The translations under genes and the position numbers were made by a program. Shown here piece by piece: positions 20,254 through 31,309 of a stretch of DNA of 64,000 bases; position 1 is the first letter of the stretch, and each line of letters starts with the position of its first letter. The notes below the pieces were generated by a model, which saw only the letters and a list, made by a program, of their open reading frames with translations, was not told the origin of the DNA and did not search any database. Source of the stretch: Marinicella algicola (GTDB taxonomy: Bacteria; Pseudomonadota; Gammaproteobacteria; Xanthomonadales; Marinicellaceae); assembly GCF_028401385.1 (NCBI RefSeq), contig NZ_JAQOMR010000001.1, positions 3,268,501-3,332,500 of the forward strand, in the 5' to 3' direction.

Positions 20254-23200
20254 TCAGTTCAGATCACGCGCCAGATCGTTCAGGAGCCCGGCCGCGACCG
20301 TGGTCTTGGCAATCGACGGGTCGCCGGAACGTGCAAGCCGTTCCAACTGCTCGGCAATTTGCAATATACGGGCCGAATGCACCTCCCGCCACGCTTCGAC
20401 AGCGTTTTCGGCGTCACCATAGCCGACAAGCGCATTGGCGGCGAGATCGCGACGGCTTGCCGAAATCTGATCCATCGAACGCGTCAGCGCCAGCGAATCA
20501 TAAAAATCGGTTGGATCCATCCGCGCCGCAACACTGAGCAACGGCGAAACATGGAACAGCTTCGTCACCTTGAAATAGGCACTGGCCGCCCGCTCAAGGC
20601 TCTGCCCGCTTCGGCTTGCAATCTGCAGCGCTTCCGGCACGAACATCATGGCAAGATGGCGGGCAAGGCCTGCGGCAAGCTCATCCGGCACGCCGGCCTC
20701 CCGCCATCCCGTTTCCTGCTCGGACAGCCACTCGGCCCGGGCATCGGGCAGCATGTCGGCGATGCTGGCATGGAAGGTGCCGAAGGCGCTTTTGAGCCGC
20801 CCGACAGCATCCGCGATATCACCTTCGGCCAGACCGTTGCGGATCAAAAGATGGGTCAGGATGCTGAAGAGATAGCGCAATTGCGCATAAATGGCGTTCT
20901 GCGTGCGGCCGTCGATCTGGCCGTCCAGCGCATGGACGGATTGCCAGAGTTTTTCCATTCCGAAACCGTCGCGGGCGATGACCCCGGCCTTGACCACTTC
21001 GGCAGGGGTGGCAGCCGTCATATCGCAAGCGTTGATGACAAACTCCGGTCCGCCGCGATTGATCACGTCGTTGGCCAGCCGCGTAGCGATGATCTCACGT
21101 CTGAGGCGATGCCCACCGATATCCTCGGCATAGGTTTCACGCATGCGTTCGGGGAAATAGCCGTAGAGCAGCGGCTCCATGTAAGGATCGTCCGGCAGCC
21201 CGCTCTCCAGCAACTGGTCGAACAGCACGATCTTGCCGTAGGAGAGCAGCACGCCGGTTTCCGCGCGGGTCAGCCCCTTGTCGGACTGTCGGCGCGCGCG
21301 CAGTACCTCTTCATCGGGCAGCGTTTCAACGGTGCGGTCAAGATGGCCGTCCTTTTCCAGAACCTCCATCATCCGCGACAGCGCCAGCATGCTTGCAAGC
21401 CCCGCTTCATTGCTGAGAGAGATCGCCAATGATTGCAGATAATTGTTCTCCAGAACGATGCCGGCCACTGCCTCGGTCATTTCTGCAAGGAGGACGTCCC
21501 TGTCCTCGCGTGAAAGCCGCCCGGCGCGCATGGCAGATGCGAGCGCGATCTTGATGTTGACCTCGACGTCGGAGCAATTGACACCGGCGGAATTATCAAT
21601 CGCATCGGAGTTGCAGCGTCCGCCCTTGAGGCCGAAGGCAATGCGGCCCTTCTGGGTGACCCCGAGATTGGCGCCTTCGCCGATCACCTGCACCCTCAGC
21701 TCCTCGGCATTGATCCGGATCGCATCATTGGCCCGGTCACCGACCTCCCCGTTGGTTTCGGTGCGCGCCTTGATATAGGTGCCGATACCACCAAACCAGA
21801 GCAGATCGGCCTTTGCCTTCAGGATCGCGGAGATGATGTCGAATGGTGCGTATTCGCCTTCCGCCAGACCAATCGCCTGGGCCGCTTCCGGCGTCAGCTT
21901 CACAGACTTTTCGCGTCGCGAAATGATCATCCCGCCCGCAGAAAGCAGGCTTTGGTCGTAGTCCTGCCAACTCGAGCGCGGCAGGCCGAACAGCCGCTTG
22001 CGCTCGGCAAAACCCATTGCCGGGTCGGGATCGGGGTCGATGAAGATATCGCGGTGGTCAAAAGCCGCCACCAGCCTGATCTGTTCGGAGAGCAGCATGC
22101 CGTTGCCGAACACGTCACCGGACATATCGCCAACGCCAACCACGGTAAACGGTGTGGTCTGGATATCGATGTTCATTTCCCGGAAGTGCCGCTTGACCGC
22201 TTCCCAGGCACCGCGTGCGGTAATGCCCATCTTCTTGTGGTCATAGCCGGCCGAACCGCCTGAGGCGAAGGCATCATCCAGCCAGAAATCCGCCTCCTGC
22301 GCCAGCGCATTGGCGGTATCGGAGAAGGTCGCCGTGCCCTTGTCGGCGGCAACCACGAAATAGGGATCGTCATCATCCAGACGCACCGTATCCGACGGCG
22401 GAATGACGACTCCATCCTCGATATTATCGGTAATCGACAGCAATGTGCGGATATAGCTCTTATAGGCCGCACGGCCGGCGTTGAATATCTCCTCGCGGCT
22501 GCCGCCGGAAGGCAGTTTCTTCGGGTAGAACCCGCCCTTGGCCCCGACGGGCACGATCACCGCATTCTTAACCTGCTGGGCCTTGACCAGACCGAGCACT
22601 TCGGTGCGGTAGTCTTGGCCGCGATCCGACCAGCGCAGGCCACCGCGCGCCACCTTGCCGAAACGCAGATGGACACCTTCGACTTCGGGGCCATACAGGA
22701 AGATTTCGCGGAACGGCCGCGGTTCGGGCAGGATAGAAAGCGAGCGCGAGGCAAACTTGAAGGCGAGGTTCGGCTGTGGCGCGCCGTTGTCGTCAGTCTG
22801 GAAATAATTGGTGCGCAGCGTCGCATCCACAAGCTTGACGAACAACCGCAGGATGCGATCATCATCGAGATTCGGCACGCCTTCCAGCCCTCGGTAATGG
22901 TGGCGCGGGCGCTTTTCAGTCCTTCGGCACGCTCTTCGTCGGTCAGTGCGGGATCGAAAGCCGTACGGAACATCAGGAACAGCGCACCTGCGATCACCGG
23001 ATAAAGGCAGAGAGACTGGGCGATATAGTCTGCGGTGAAGCTGAGACCGGCCTGGCGCAGATAATGCGCATAGGCGCGCAGCACATTGACCTGCCCCACC
23101 TCGAGACCGGCCAGCAGCACCAGCCGGTTGAAGCTGTCATTGTCGACAGTGCCGCTGAAGGCAGCGGTGAAGGCATCTTCGAGGCGCGCACTGTCGGCAT

Positions 23201-25034
23201 CGAGATCGAAAACCACCGTGCCATCAACAACAAGCTCCATGTCGTGCAGGATGACTTCAACAGGTTCAGCATCGCCGTTCTTCAGCGCCAGATCGAACGT
23301 CCGTTCGGATATGACGGTAAAGCCGAGATTTTCCAGAAGCGGCACCCGTCGTGAAAGCGCCAGCTGGCCGCCGGCATGAAATATCTTCAGCCGCAACTCG
23401 TCATCACCTTCACCGGCGCGATAAAACGCAATCCGGATGCCGGTTTCCGCAGCCGACGAAACCAGCCGCAGATCGGCAGAGGCCTCCTCCGGCGAAAAAG
23501 CCTCCTGGTAGGCTTCACTGGCCTCAAATGCAGGCGCGCCGGGACCGGCGAGCGAACGGAAATGCTCGGACCAGTTGGCAGCCAGCTTGCGGACCGCGTC
23601 TTCCAGTTCGGCCTGCGGCACTTCGGGCGTCTTTTCATCGCTATGGCGGCCGATGATGAACTGGACCCGTGCCGACCGGCCTTCGGGAAACGACGGATAA
23701 TAGGCCGAGACATGCCCCTGATAGGCTTCGGCAAGATAGTCTCCGACCTTTTCCCGCAGACGCGCATCATAGAGATTACGCGGAATATAGACCAGCACGG
23801 AGACGAACCGGTCGAAGCCGTCAATCCGACTCAGCACACGGATGCGCGGCCGCTCGGCGACATCCATGATCTGTTCGGCAAATTCGGTGAGCTGGTGAAC
23901 GGGAACCTGAAACAATTCGTCACGCGGATAGGATTCCAGCGTGTTCTGGAGCATGCGTCCGGCATGGCTCTTGGGCTCGAAGCCGAAATGGCGCGAAACC
24001 TCGGCCAGTTTTGCGCGCAGCAAGGGGATCCGTCTGGCCGACTGAGTATAGGCCGTGAACGTGAACAGGCCGACAATGCGCAACTCGCCGACGGCTCTGC
24101 CATCCTCGCCAAAACGTTTGACGCCGATATAATCCATATAGGAACGGCGGTGGACGATCGAAGTGGTGTTGGCCTTGGTGACCAGCAGAAGCTCCGGTCC
24201 TTCCAGAAAGCCAAGGATTTCCGGCGTGGACACCACCGGGTTCGCCCCGCGCCGCAAAACCCGCATATCGGGATCGGAGAGAATGCCGATGCTGGAACCC
24301 TCCATGTGCTCGACGCGGCCAGCGCCGTCCTCATTGGTGTAGGCCAGTTCCCGCATCCCCAGAAAGGTGAAGTTGCCGTCACGCAGCCATTCCAGAAAAT
24401 GCACGGCCTCCAGTGCGTCCGCCTTGATGGAATCCGGTGCGCGCGTACTGATCTCGCCCATGGCGGTCTCGAGCTTTTCGAGCATGGCCGGCCAGTCGTT
24501 GACGGCAAGCCGCACATGACCAAGCACATATTCCAGCCGTGATTTCAGCCGTGCACGGGTGTCAGACGAAAGGGCAGCCACATGCACCTGAACATGGCTG
24601 ATGCGGTCTTCCGGCGTGTGCTCGGTTTCAGGCGAGAAGGCGGTGACAGGTTTTCCCGGCGTTGCGATCAGGATGGGATGAACGGCAAGCAGGATATCGG
24701 TTGTAAACTCGCCGATCTCGGCCATCACTGAATCGTAGATGAACGGCATGTTACGATCGGTGATCGCGATCACATCGGCCGCAATGCCCGACGGTGCGAT
24801 GCCGGAAACAGCACCCACATTGACGCGGGCCTCACCGCCCTCGAAAGCACCGACTTCCTGCGCGGCGTGAACAGCAGCCTTTGCGAGCATGGCCGCATCG
24901 TACCGCGCGAGGTCCTCGGGGCTCGCCCGTTCGAACATGGAAAATGGATTGATGAAAGGCTCACCCGCTGCAGTGGCAGCCTTCTCGGCGGCGGCCATCA
25001 GGCTTTTGCGCATCTGATCGGCTTTATTTTCCAT
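20254..25034 (-). CDS. gdhB: NAD-specific glutamate dehydrogenase, large (LGDH180) type (one frameshift)
   Basis: Very large catabolic NAD-dependent glutamate dehydrogenase (about 1,590 residues) that converts glutamate to 2-oxoglutarate and ammonia. The N-terminal half contains regulatory ACT-like segments. The catalytic part shows VARGGLRWSDRGQDYRTEVL, VKNAVIVPVGAKGGF and VGDMSGDVFGNG. A one-base loss in the GGG run (22888-22890) splits it; adding a G restores ITEGLEGVPNLDDDRI. The ATG at 25034 has a GGAGGA ribosome site and was preferred to an upstream in-frame ATG at 25091. It is divergent from pyridoxal kinase. Confidence 0.93.
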
Positions 25035-25257
25035 GTTTCCTCCAGGGTGTTTTTTCTTTCCGGATAAGACCGCACCCGGCTGGATATCCAACCGTCTTTG
25101 CGTTCTGCGCCTTCCGTCCTATAACGTCGCCGTCATGACACTGACTTGACAGCGCCCTCCAACAAGCGATTTAGAGCGCAATTGAGGCAAATGGCAAAAT
25201 ATTTCCGCTTTTCCTATCGCTTCGGTTGCAAGACCCAACAACATACCGGGACCTGAA

Positions 25258-26139
25258 ATGACAACCGAAACAAAAGCCGGCGCGGTCATCGCCATCTCCA
25301 GTCACGTCATGCGTGGCGCGATCGGCAACCGGGCGATCGTGTTTGCGCTTGAAACGCTTGGCCTTGCGACCTGGTCCGTACCAACCATCATTATGCCCTA
25401 TCATCCCGGCCACGGACCGTCCACCCGGCTGAAATTGGATAGTGACGGTTTTGCCAGAGCGCTCGATGAACTCGCAACAAGCCGCTGGCGCGGTGAAGTC
25501 CGCGCCGTGATCAGCGGTTATATCGCCGGCCCTGCCCAGGCCCGTGCCATTGGCGCACTGGTGCGATCGCTCAGGAATGACAACCCGGACCTGATCTATC
25601 TCTGCGATCCGGTAAGCGGTGACGAGAATGGGCTCTATGTTTCGACCGAAACCGCCTGCGCGATCCGCGACGAGCTTCTGCCGCTCGCCGATATCGCCAC
25701 GCCGAACCGCTTCGAACTGTCCTGGCTTACGAACACGGAGATTGCCGACAACAGTGCCGCCATCGCCGCCGCACTTGCGCTCGGCCCGCGCGAGGTCGTG
25801 GTCACATCCGCTGAAGCGATGATGCGGGACGGGGTTGCTGCACTTTATGTCGATGAGCGGCAAGCCATACTTGCCGAGCATGGACGGCTTGAAAACCCGC
25901 CGAACGGGCTGGGTGACCTGTTTTCGGCGCTGTTTCTGGCCGCCCGTCTTGCCGCCGTGCCGCCCGCCGAGGCGCTGGAGAAATCAACCGCGGCGGTTTA
26001 CGAAGTTCTGGCGCGCGCCGTACGCGAGGGCGCCGACGAACTGCGGCTGGAACGCAATACAGCGCGCTTCGGTGCGCCCCTTGCAAAACTTGTCACCCGT
26101 CAATTGATGCACCCGGCCCGACAGCGTAAAAGAAAATGA
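25258..26139 (+). CDS. pdxY: Pyridoxal kinase
   Basis: Ribokinase-superfamily enzyme that phosphorylates pyridoxal in vitamin B6 salvage; 293 residues. The N-terminus has AISSHVMRGAIGNRA (the substrate-site SHV motif), followed by YIAGPAQA, CDPVSGD and TPNRFELSWL. The usual GTGD anion-hole motif reads GLGD here, keeping the catalytic aspartate. The threonine-to-leucine change is worth noting but could be natural variation. Followed 37 bases later by a carbonic anhydrase gene on the same strand. Confidence 0.9.
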   Translation: MTTETKAGAVIAISSHVMRGAIGNRAIVFALETLGLATWSVPTIIMPYHPGHGPSTRLKLDSDGFARALDELATSRWRGEVRAVISGYIAGPAQARAIGALVRSLRNDNPDLIYLCDPVSGDENGLYVSTETACAIRDELLPLADIATPNRFELSWLTNTEIADNSAAIAAALALGPREVVVTSAEAMMRDGVAALYVDERQAILAEHGRLENPPNGLGDLFSALFLAARLAAVPPAEALEKSTAAVYEVLARAVREGADELRLERNTARFGAPLAKLVTRQLMHPARQRKRK

Positions 26140-26176
26140 CGCGCGGCGATGCGCAAAAGTATGAGGAACAAAGCTG

Positions 26177-26815
26177 ATGGATGCGTTTCCAAAATATCTT
26201 CTCGATGGCTACAAGAGCTTCATGTCCGGACGTTATGTTGAAGAAAGCGCGCGCTACCGGACACTGGCCGAAGAGGGGCAGAAGCCGCAAACCCTGGTGA
26301 TTGCCTGCTGCGATTCCCGCGCGGCACCCGAAATGATCTTCAATGCCCGGCCCGGTGAACTTTTCGTGGTCCGCAATGTCGCCAATATGGTTCCGCCCTA
26401 TGAACCCGACGGGCAGTATCACGGCACATCTGCAGCTCTCGAATTTGCCGTTGAAGGTCTGAAAGTGAAGAACATCGTAGTGCTGGGACACGGCCGATGC
26501 GGCGGCATCCACGCCGCACTCTCGCCTGAGGTCGAGCCGCTTTCGCCCGGCGACTTCATCGGCAAGTGGACAACGCTTCTCAAACCCGCAGCCACGCAGA
26601 TCAACGCGAACTCCAACATGACCGTCGGTGAACGGCAAACCTCGCTGGAGCGCATCTCGATCCGCAACTCGATCGCCAATCTGCGCTCATTCCCCAATGT
26701 CGCGACCGCAGAAAAGCAGGGCAAGCTGAAGCTCTGCGGTGCCTGGTTCGACATCTCGTCGGGTGAGTTGTGGGTGATGGACAACAAATCGGGCGATTTC
26801 AGCCGCCCGAACTGA
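26177..26815 (+). CDS. Beta-class carbonic anhydrase
   Basis: Interconverts CO2 and bicarbonate. The 212-residue product has the zinc motif CCDSRAAPE (Cys, Asp, Arg), FVVRNVANMVPP, and the HGRCGGI motif with the remaining histidine and cysteine ligands. Length and motif order are typical of the bacterial can/cynT type. No cyanate genes are near. Probably expressed with pdxY. Confidence 0.94.
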   Translation: MDAFPKYLLDGYKSFMSGRYVEESARYRTLAEEGQKPQTLVIACCDSRAAPEMIFNARPGELFVVRNVANMVPPYEPDGQYHGTSAALEFAVEGLKVKNIVVLGHGRCGGIHAALSPEVEPLSPGDFIGKWTTLLKPAATQINANSNMTVGERQTSLERISIRNSIANLRSFPNVATAEKQGKLKLCGAWFDISSGELWVMDNKSGDFSRPN

Positions 26816-26890
26816 CGCTTTTGCCAAAACCCGGCTTTGCCGAAGCGGCACATACGCAAAGCGATTGACCGTGTCGAACGGCGACCGGTC

Positions 26891-27329
26891 TCAGCGGCGC
26901 ACGTCTTCGTCGGCGCTTTCCTCGATCCGCTGCATATCGTCATCGGAAAGGCCGAAATGGTGGCCGATCTCATGGATCAGCACATGGGTGACAATATCGC
27001 CAAGCGTCTCTTCGTTTTCGGCCCAGTAATCGAGGATCGGCCGGCGATAAAGCGTGATCCGGTTGACCATCTCGCCGGTTTCCATGGTGAAACGCTCTGA
27101 AACGCCACGGCCTTCGAAAAGACCCAGCAGGTCAAACGGCGTTTCCAGCGCCATATCCTCGAAAACATCGTCGCTCGGAAAATCCGCGATTTCGACCACG
27201 AGGTCTCCGGTCAGCGCGCGAAAAGGCTCTGGCAATTTGGCGTAGGCCTCGATTGCCAGGGATCTCGATCGCCTCCAGGCTCGGTGCATGACGCCCCTGC
27301 CAGTCTTCGCTTTTGTTCATACGCGCCAT
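26891..27329 (-). CDS. Zincin-like metallopeptidase family protein (one frameshift)
   Basis: Small predicted metalloprotease of about 146 residues after repair. The zinc motif HVLIHEIGHHFG is clear, with NRITLYRRPIL upstream, as in the DUF1025-like minimal zincin group. The frame changes near 27255-27262. The upstream segment MARMNKSEDWQGRHAPSLEA then joins SLAIEAYAKLPEPFR. The ATG at 27329 has an AGGAG ribosome site. No substrate is known for this group. Confidence 0.83.
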
Positions 27330-27669
27330 TTCAGCTCCTTGATCCGGCCCATATAGGCCTTTTTGACGCGCATTTCGAGAAAAGAATACCCGCCCCTGCC
27401 GCATGCCTGCCGCAAGCGACGGATCCGGGCCTTGCAGGCTTCTGCCGACGCGCTCACGTCGGTGGACTTCAAGCGAAACGCGCTGTCCGCTCCACCCTGT
27501 TTTCTCAAGGCTCCCGGCCCCTTTTCCCGCGCCCGCAAATTTGCGCCGAACCTGCTTGACACACATTGGCGAAGGCCCTAATAACGCCCCGTCCCGGGCG
27601 ATGAAGCATTTCCGGAGACAACGTCCTTCAAGCTGCTCGAAGCGGCGGTTTTCATATGAAGGTACGGTT
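27330..27669. other. Intergenic region before tRNA-Met, no recognised gene
   Basis: About 340 bases without recognised coding sequence between the metallopeptidase start and the tRNA. It should contain the promoters of both. I see no repeat or hairpin of note. Confidence 0.5.
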
Positions 27670-27746
27670 GGCGGGGTAGCTCAGGTGGTTAGAGCAGCGG
27701 AATCATAATCCGCGTGTCGGGGGTTCAAGTCCCTCTCCCGCTACCA
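27670..27746 (+). tRNA. tRNA-Met (CAT anticodon, elongator type)
   Basis: A 77-base cloverleaf. The acceptor stem GGCGGGG pairs with TCCCGCT, followed by ACCA. The D arm is GCTC...GAGC. The anticodon stem GCGGA/TCCGC encloses loop ATCATAA with anticodon CAT. The T arm has GGGGG TTCAAGT CCCTC. The CCA is encoded. Elongator Met is preferred over initiator (the first pair is G·U, not the initiator C-A mismatch) and over lysidine-type Ile on overall similarity. Confidence 0.9.
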
Positions 27747-27856
27747 AAAATTTCAATAACTTAGAGACAAGTCAGTCCATTTCCGTGTCGCATCATGTTG
27801 CGACTGAGTTCCCTTGATGTTCAGGCATTTTCATCCATGCTGTGGCGGACCGCTGC

Positions 27857-27893
27857 CTTCTGGACAGAAATGAAACGGCTTCTGGACGGAAAT
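27857..27893. repeat. Short direct repeat after tRNA-Met
   Basis: CTTCTGGACAGAAAT (27857-27871) recurs as CTTCTGGACGGAAAT (27879-27893), one mismatch in 15, spaced 22 bases start to start, about two helical turns. It lies in the gene-poor stretch 27747-28009, which otherwise shows nothing recognisable. Confidence 0.5.
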
Positions 27894-28009
27894 CTTTGCG
27901 CGGGCTAAGTTCTCACAGCTTGCATTGTGGTGAGGATAGATGAGCGCGAATGAATAACGATCCTGCATCTGCCAAGTCCAAAAACGTCGGACACACCGTG
28001 ATCCGACAG

Positions 28010-28578
28010 TTATGCGCTCCTTTCACGATAGGGCGGGTCGAGATAGAACAGCATGCCCGGCCGGTCATAGCGGCAGATGAAGTCCTGCCAGGGCAGGCAC
28101 TCGATGGCGACGCCGGAAAGCCGCTCGTGGATGTCCTCCAGTGTCGAGGCAAGTTTGACCAGGTTGAACCTCGCGCCGGTGGTCTTGCTGAAGCCGAAGT
28201 TTCGGCCGGCAACCTTGCCGCCGAAGGCAAGGCGCTGGAGGTAGAGAAAGCGGGCGGCGCGTTCGAGATCGGTCAGCGTGGCGGGATCGGTCTTCATCGC
28301 CTTTCGAATTCGCGCCTGCCGGCGATCTGGAAGCGGAGCGTATCCATGAACTTCGGAAAGTGCCGCTGCAGGATGCGGAAGAAGTTGGCGACATCGCCGC
28401 TGATATCGTTGATCACCTCCGTCTTCGGCTGGCGATCGCGGCGCAGGAACACGCCGCCCATGCCGACGAAGGGCTCGGCATAGCCGTCATGCGGGGTCGA
28501 GTTGATCTTGCGGATCACGGTTTTCGACAGGATGCGCTTACGGAAGCAGCAAGACCGCCAGGCTTGCAGGCCACACAA
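28010..28578 (-). pseudogene. Prophage-type DNA adenine methylase remnant
   Basis: Decayed D12-class N6-adenine methyltransferase. The upstream part reads HDGYAEPFVGMGGVFLRRD (SAM-binding FVGMGG region) and the downstream part LFYLDPPYRERSA with the catalytic DPPY. The frame shifts near 28295 between FRIAGRREFERR-like and MKTDPATLTDLERAARF. After DPPY the protein stops within a few residues, so roughly the last 80 residues of the family are missing. The N-terminus before residue KRILSKTVI is also degenerate. Unlike most breaks here, the C-terminal loss is not repaired by one base. Phage relic between tRNA-Met and asd. Confidence 0.8.
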
Positions 28579-28637
28579 TGACGAACGGCGCCGGTTTCCC
28601 GACGCCGTACGGCAATTTCACGAAGTCAATGACCCGG

Positions 28638-29668
28638 TCAGGCCGTTGCGCGCGCCTTGAGAAGATTGCGTTCAACCAGAAGCTCGGCGATCTGGACGGT
28701 ATTGAGCGCCGCACCCTTGCGCAGGTTGTCGGACACGATCCAGAGCGCCAGACCGTTTTCAACGGTGGCATCCTCGCGGATACGGGAAATATAGGTGGCG
28801 TCTTCACCGGCACATTCGACCGGGGTGATGTAGCCACCATCCTCATGCTTGTCGATAACCTGGCAGCCCGGCGCCTCACGCAGGATATCGCGGGCTTGCT
28901 CGGCCGTGATTTCCTTTTCGAATTCCAGGTTGACGGACTCACCATGGCCGATGAACACCGGCACGCGCACGGCGGTGCAGGTCACACGGATCTTCGGATC
29001 GAGCATCTTTTGGTTTCGGCCAGAACCTTCCATTCTTCCTTGGTATAGCCGTCTTCCATGAACTCATCGATATGGGGGATGACATTGAAGGCGATACGCT
29101 TGGTGAACTTCCGGTTCTCGATCGGATCGGCCACGAACACGGCGCGGGTCTGGTTGAACAGCTCGTCCATGCCATCCTTGCCGGCACCGGAGACCGACTG
29201 GTAGGTGGAGACCACCACACGCTTGATGGTCGCTGCATCGTGCAACGGCTTCAGGGCCACGACGAGCTGGGCGGTCGAGCAGTTCGGATTGGCGATGATA
29301 TTACGCTTGGTGAAGCCAGTGACAGCGTCCGGATTGACTTCCGGAACGATCAGCGGCACGTCGGCGTCATAGCGCCAGGCAGACGAATTGTCGATGACAA
29401 CACAGCCCTGAGCACCGATCTTCGGCGACCACTTCTTGGAGACCGACCCGCCGGCCGACATCAGGCAGATATCGGTGTCGGAGAAATCGTAATTCTCCAG
29501 ATTCTTGATCTTCAGCGTCTTGTCGCCAAAGGAGACTTCCTTGCCGACGGAGCGGCTGGAGGCGAGCGCGACGACCTCATCGGCAGGAAAACCGCGCTCT
29601 TCGAGAATGGAAAGCATTTCGCGCCCGACATTGCCGGTGGCGCCAACGACTGCAATCTTGAAACCCAT
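28638..29668 (-). CDS. asd: Aspartate-semialdehyde dehydrogenase (one frameshift)
   Basis: NADPH-dependent reduction of aspartyl phosphate in lysine, threonine, methionine and cell-wall precursor synthesis. The product has the N-terminal AVVGATGNVGREML, SAGGSVSKK, IIANPNCSTAQLVVAL with the catalytic cysteine, and VRVPVFIGHGESV with the catalytic histidine. Length is 344 residues. An A-run loss at 29008-29011 splits it; adding the base restores AETKKMLDPKIRV. As an essential core gene it is very unlikely to be truly broken, a strong argument that the frameshifts are errors. Confidence 0.95.
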
Positions 29669-29784
29669 GATGATTTTGCTCTCTTTCGTTTCTCTCCTCT
29701 TGGTGGTCGGGAGCGGAAGAGCGGCCTTGAAGCGCGCCTTCCCGTCCCCGGCCAGACCGGGAGAGAGCGGCAGGGCCAGAGACG

Positions 29785-29907
29785 TCAGACGGATTTTGTC
29801 TTCGTTTTCTTGGCCGTTTTGGTGAGAAATGCGGACGCACGCATCACGCCGCCGGCGCCGGGCGCCAGGGTGACATCGCCAGAAATGGGACGCAGGAACT
29901 GCGGCAT
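29785..29907 (-). CDS. Small basic hypothetical protein (40 residues)
   Basis: A short reading frame, MPQFLRPISGDVTLAPGAGG then VMRASAFLTKTAKKTKTKSV. It has an AAAGGA ribosome site seven bases before the ATG and lies in the gap between asd and the PAP2 gene. The C-terminal lysine/threonine tail is striking. No family is recognised. Good ribosome site and independent position argue for a real small gene; the short length argues for caution. Confidence 0.45.
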   Translation of the reverse strand: MPQFLRPISGDVTLAPGAGGVMRASAFLTKTAKKTKTKSV

Positions 29908-29933
29908 GAATTTTCGTCCTTTAACCGCGAAGG

Positions 29934-30766
29934 CTAATGGCCTTTTTGAGGCCGCAAGTCAAGGTCTGTTTCCCTGGCTTGCGGTGCATGGTGATGACGC
30001 ATGAACTCCGGCTTCAGCGCCTTGATGCTGTTGCGCGGCACCGGCCAGCCATTGTCGTCGATCCTGAAGACCATGCGGTAGCGCGAGAAATAGATCGCAA
30101 CGAAATAGGTGCACCAGGCACCGAAGGCGAGACCCGCGATGACGTCGCTCGGATAATGGGCGCCGACAATTGTGCGAGACATGGCGATCACCACGGCAAG
30201 GCTGAAGAACAGCACCCGATGGCGCGGCATAAAAAAGCAGCGCATGTAAAGAGTGCTGCAATCGTGGTCGAATGTCCGGAAGGAAAGCTGGCAAAATCGG
30301 CTTCGAACTGCATCGGGCTGAAGGCAAACGGCCCGATCTCATGCACGAGCATGCTGGGACGCGGGCGTCCGATGGTGTTCTTGATCAGCGCAACGGCAAT
30401 GCCGGAAAACGCAACCGCCGCGAAGATAAAACTGGACGCCTGAGCGAGAAACACGCCCTTGGCGCGGGTGCGCAAATCCCCGCTGCCAGCGGCGCCGAGA
30501 CCGACGATGACCGCCAGAAAACTCGCGATCAGGATCCAGTCGGATTTGCCGAAATCTGTAACCAGAGATCCGTAGTGACGGACCACCTGGTTGAGCTCTC
30601 TGCTCATGATCCCGACAGGGTAGTCCAGGATCGCAAAACCAACGGCGACCATTCCCAATGTCCCGACGAGAAAGCCGCGCCAGTGGTTGCACGGCCATTT
30701 CTGGTCTTTCAGTTTTCGACGCTGGCTGAACCAGCGATAAGGCACTGTCATCACGCTTCCCCGCAT
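29934..30766 (-). CDS. PAP2-family membrane phosphatase (one frameshift)
   Basis: Integral membrane phosphatase of about 277 residues. The three catalytic motifs are visible in order: KNTIGRPRP, PSGH (in ADFASFPSGHS), and SRTIVGAHYPSDVIAG. The motif 2 and motif 3 parts lie in different frames. Adding one base in the A run at 30231-30236 (giving CAAFFMPRHRVLFFS) rejoins them. Members act on lipid phosphates such as undecaprenyl pyrophosphate or lipid A; which applies here cannot be told. Confidence 0.9.
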
Positions 30767-30907
30767 GTCCCCTCAGCCCGACTTGCACCCGGCTCACGCT
30801 GGAAACATTCTAGTTTAAAAAATCGCAGACTCAACGAAAAGACGAGATTCGCGCCAGACTGTCGAATTCAATAGGAATATCATAGATAATGAGACGCGGA
30901 ATGGCGT

Positions 30908-31250
30908 CTATCGCCAGAGCCGGAACTTCTCTCCAGCGCATTTCACAACGACCTCGTCCAGACGCCAAACATCGCCAGGGCGCGCCTGTCGTTGCCGCAG
31001 ATTGCAGGCAATCCGAGGTCCGAGCTTGGCGATCCAACGGCGGATTGTCTCATAGGAAACGTCGATCCCACGCTCAAGCAGCATTTCCTCAACTTCACGC
31101 AGGCTCAGATTGAACCGCAGGTTAAGCCAAACTGCGTGAGCAACGATTTGTGGCGGAAAACGGTGACGTTGATATCGGGTGTCTGTATCGCCGAAATCCA
31201 AACCCAACCCGAGATGTAGGCAACTGCAAGCCGGTTAACCTGACAACGCC
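30908..31250 (-). pseudogene. IS6-family transposase remnant, N-terminal part
   Basis: The first roughly 99 codons of an IS6-type DDE transposase: RHRFPPQIVAHAVWLNLRF, SLREVEEMLLERGIDVSYET, RRWIAKLGPRIACNLRQRQ, and DVWRLDEVVVKCAGEKFRLW with the first catalytic aspartate. The sequence ends there, losing the second D and the E. The inner end carries GGCGTTGTCAGGTTAACCGG (reverse complement of 31231-31250), a candidate terminal repeat. Faces the integrase/toxin-antitoxin segment. Confidence 0.85.
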
Positions 31251-31309
31251 GCCTGAAATTCAAAAAATTGCTTGGCCATCCAAATTTCTAATGTCCTGTA
31301 CAATCCGGC

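Noticed and set aside
20074-21432. A 452-codon open frame on the plus strand opposite the gdhB end
   Set aside because: Antisense to conserved glutamate dehydrogenase sequence, no ribosome site or family resemblance.
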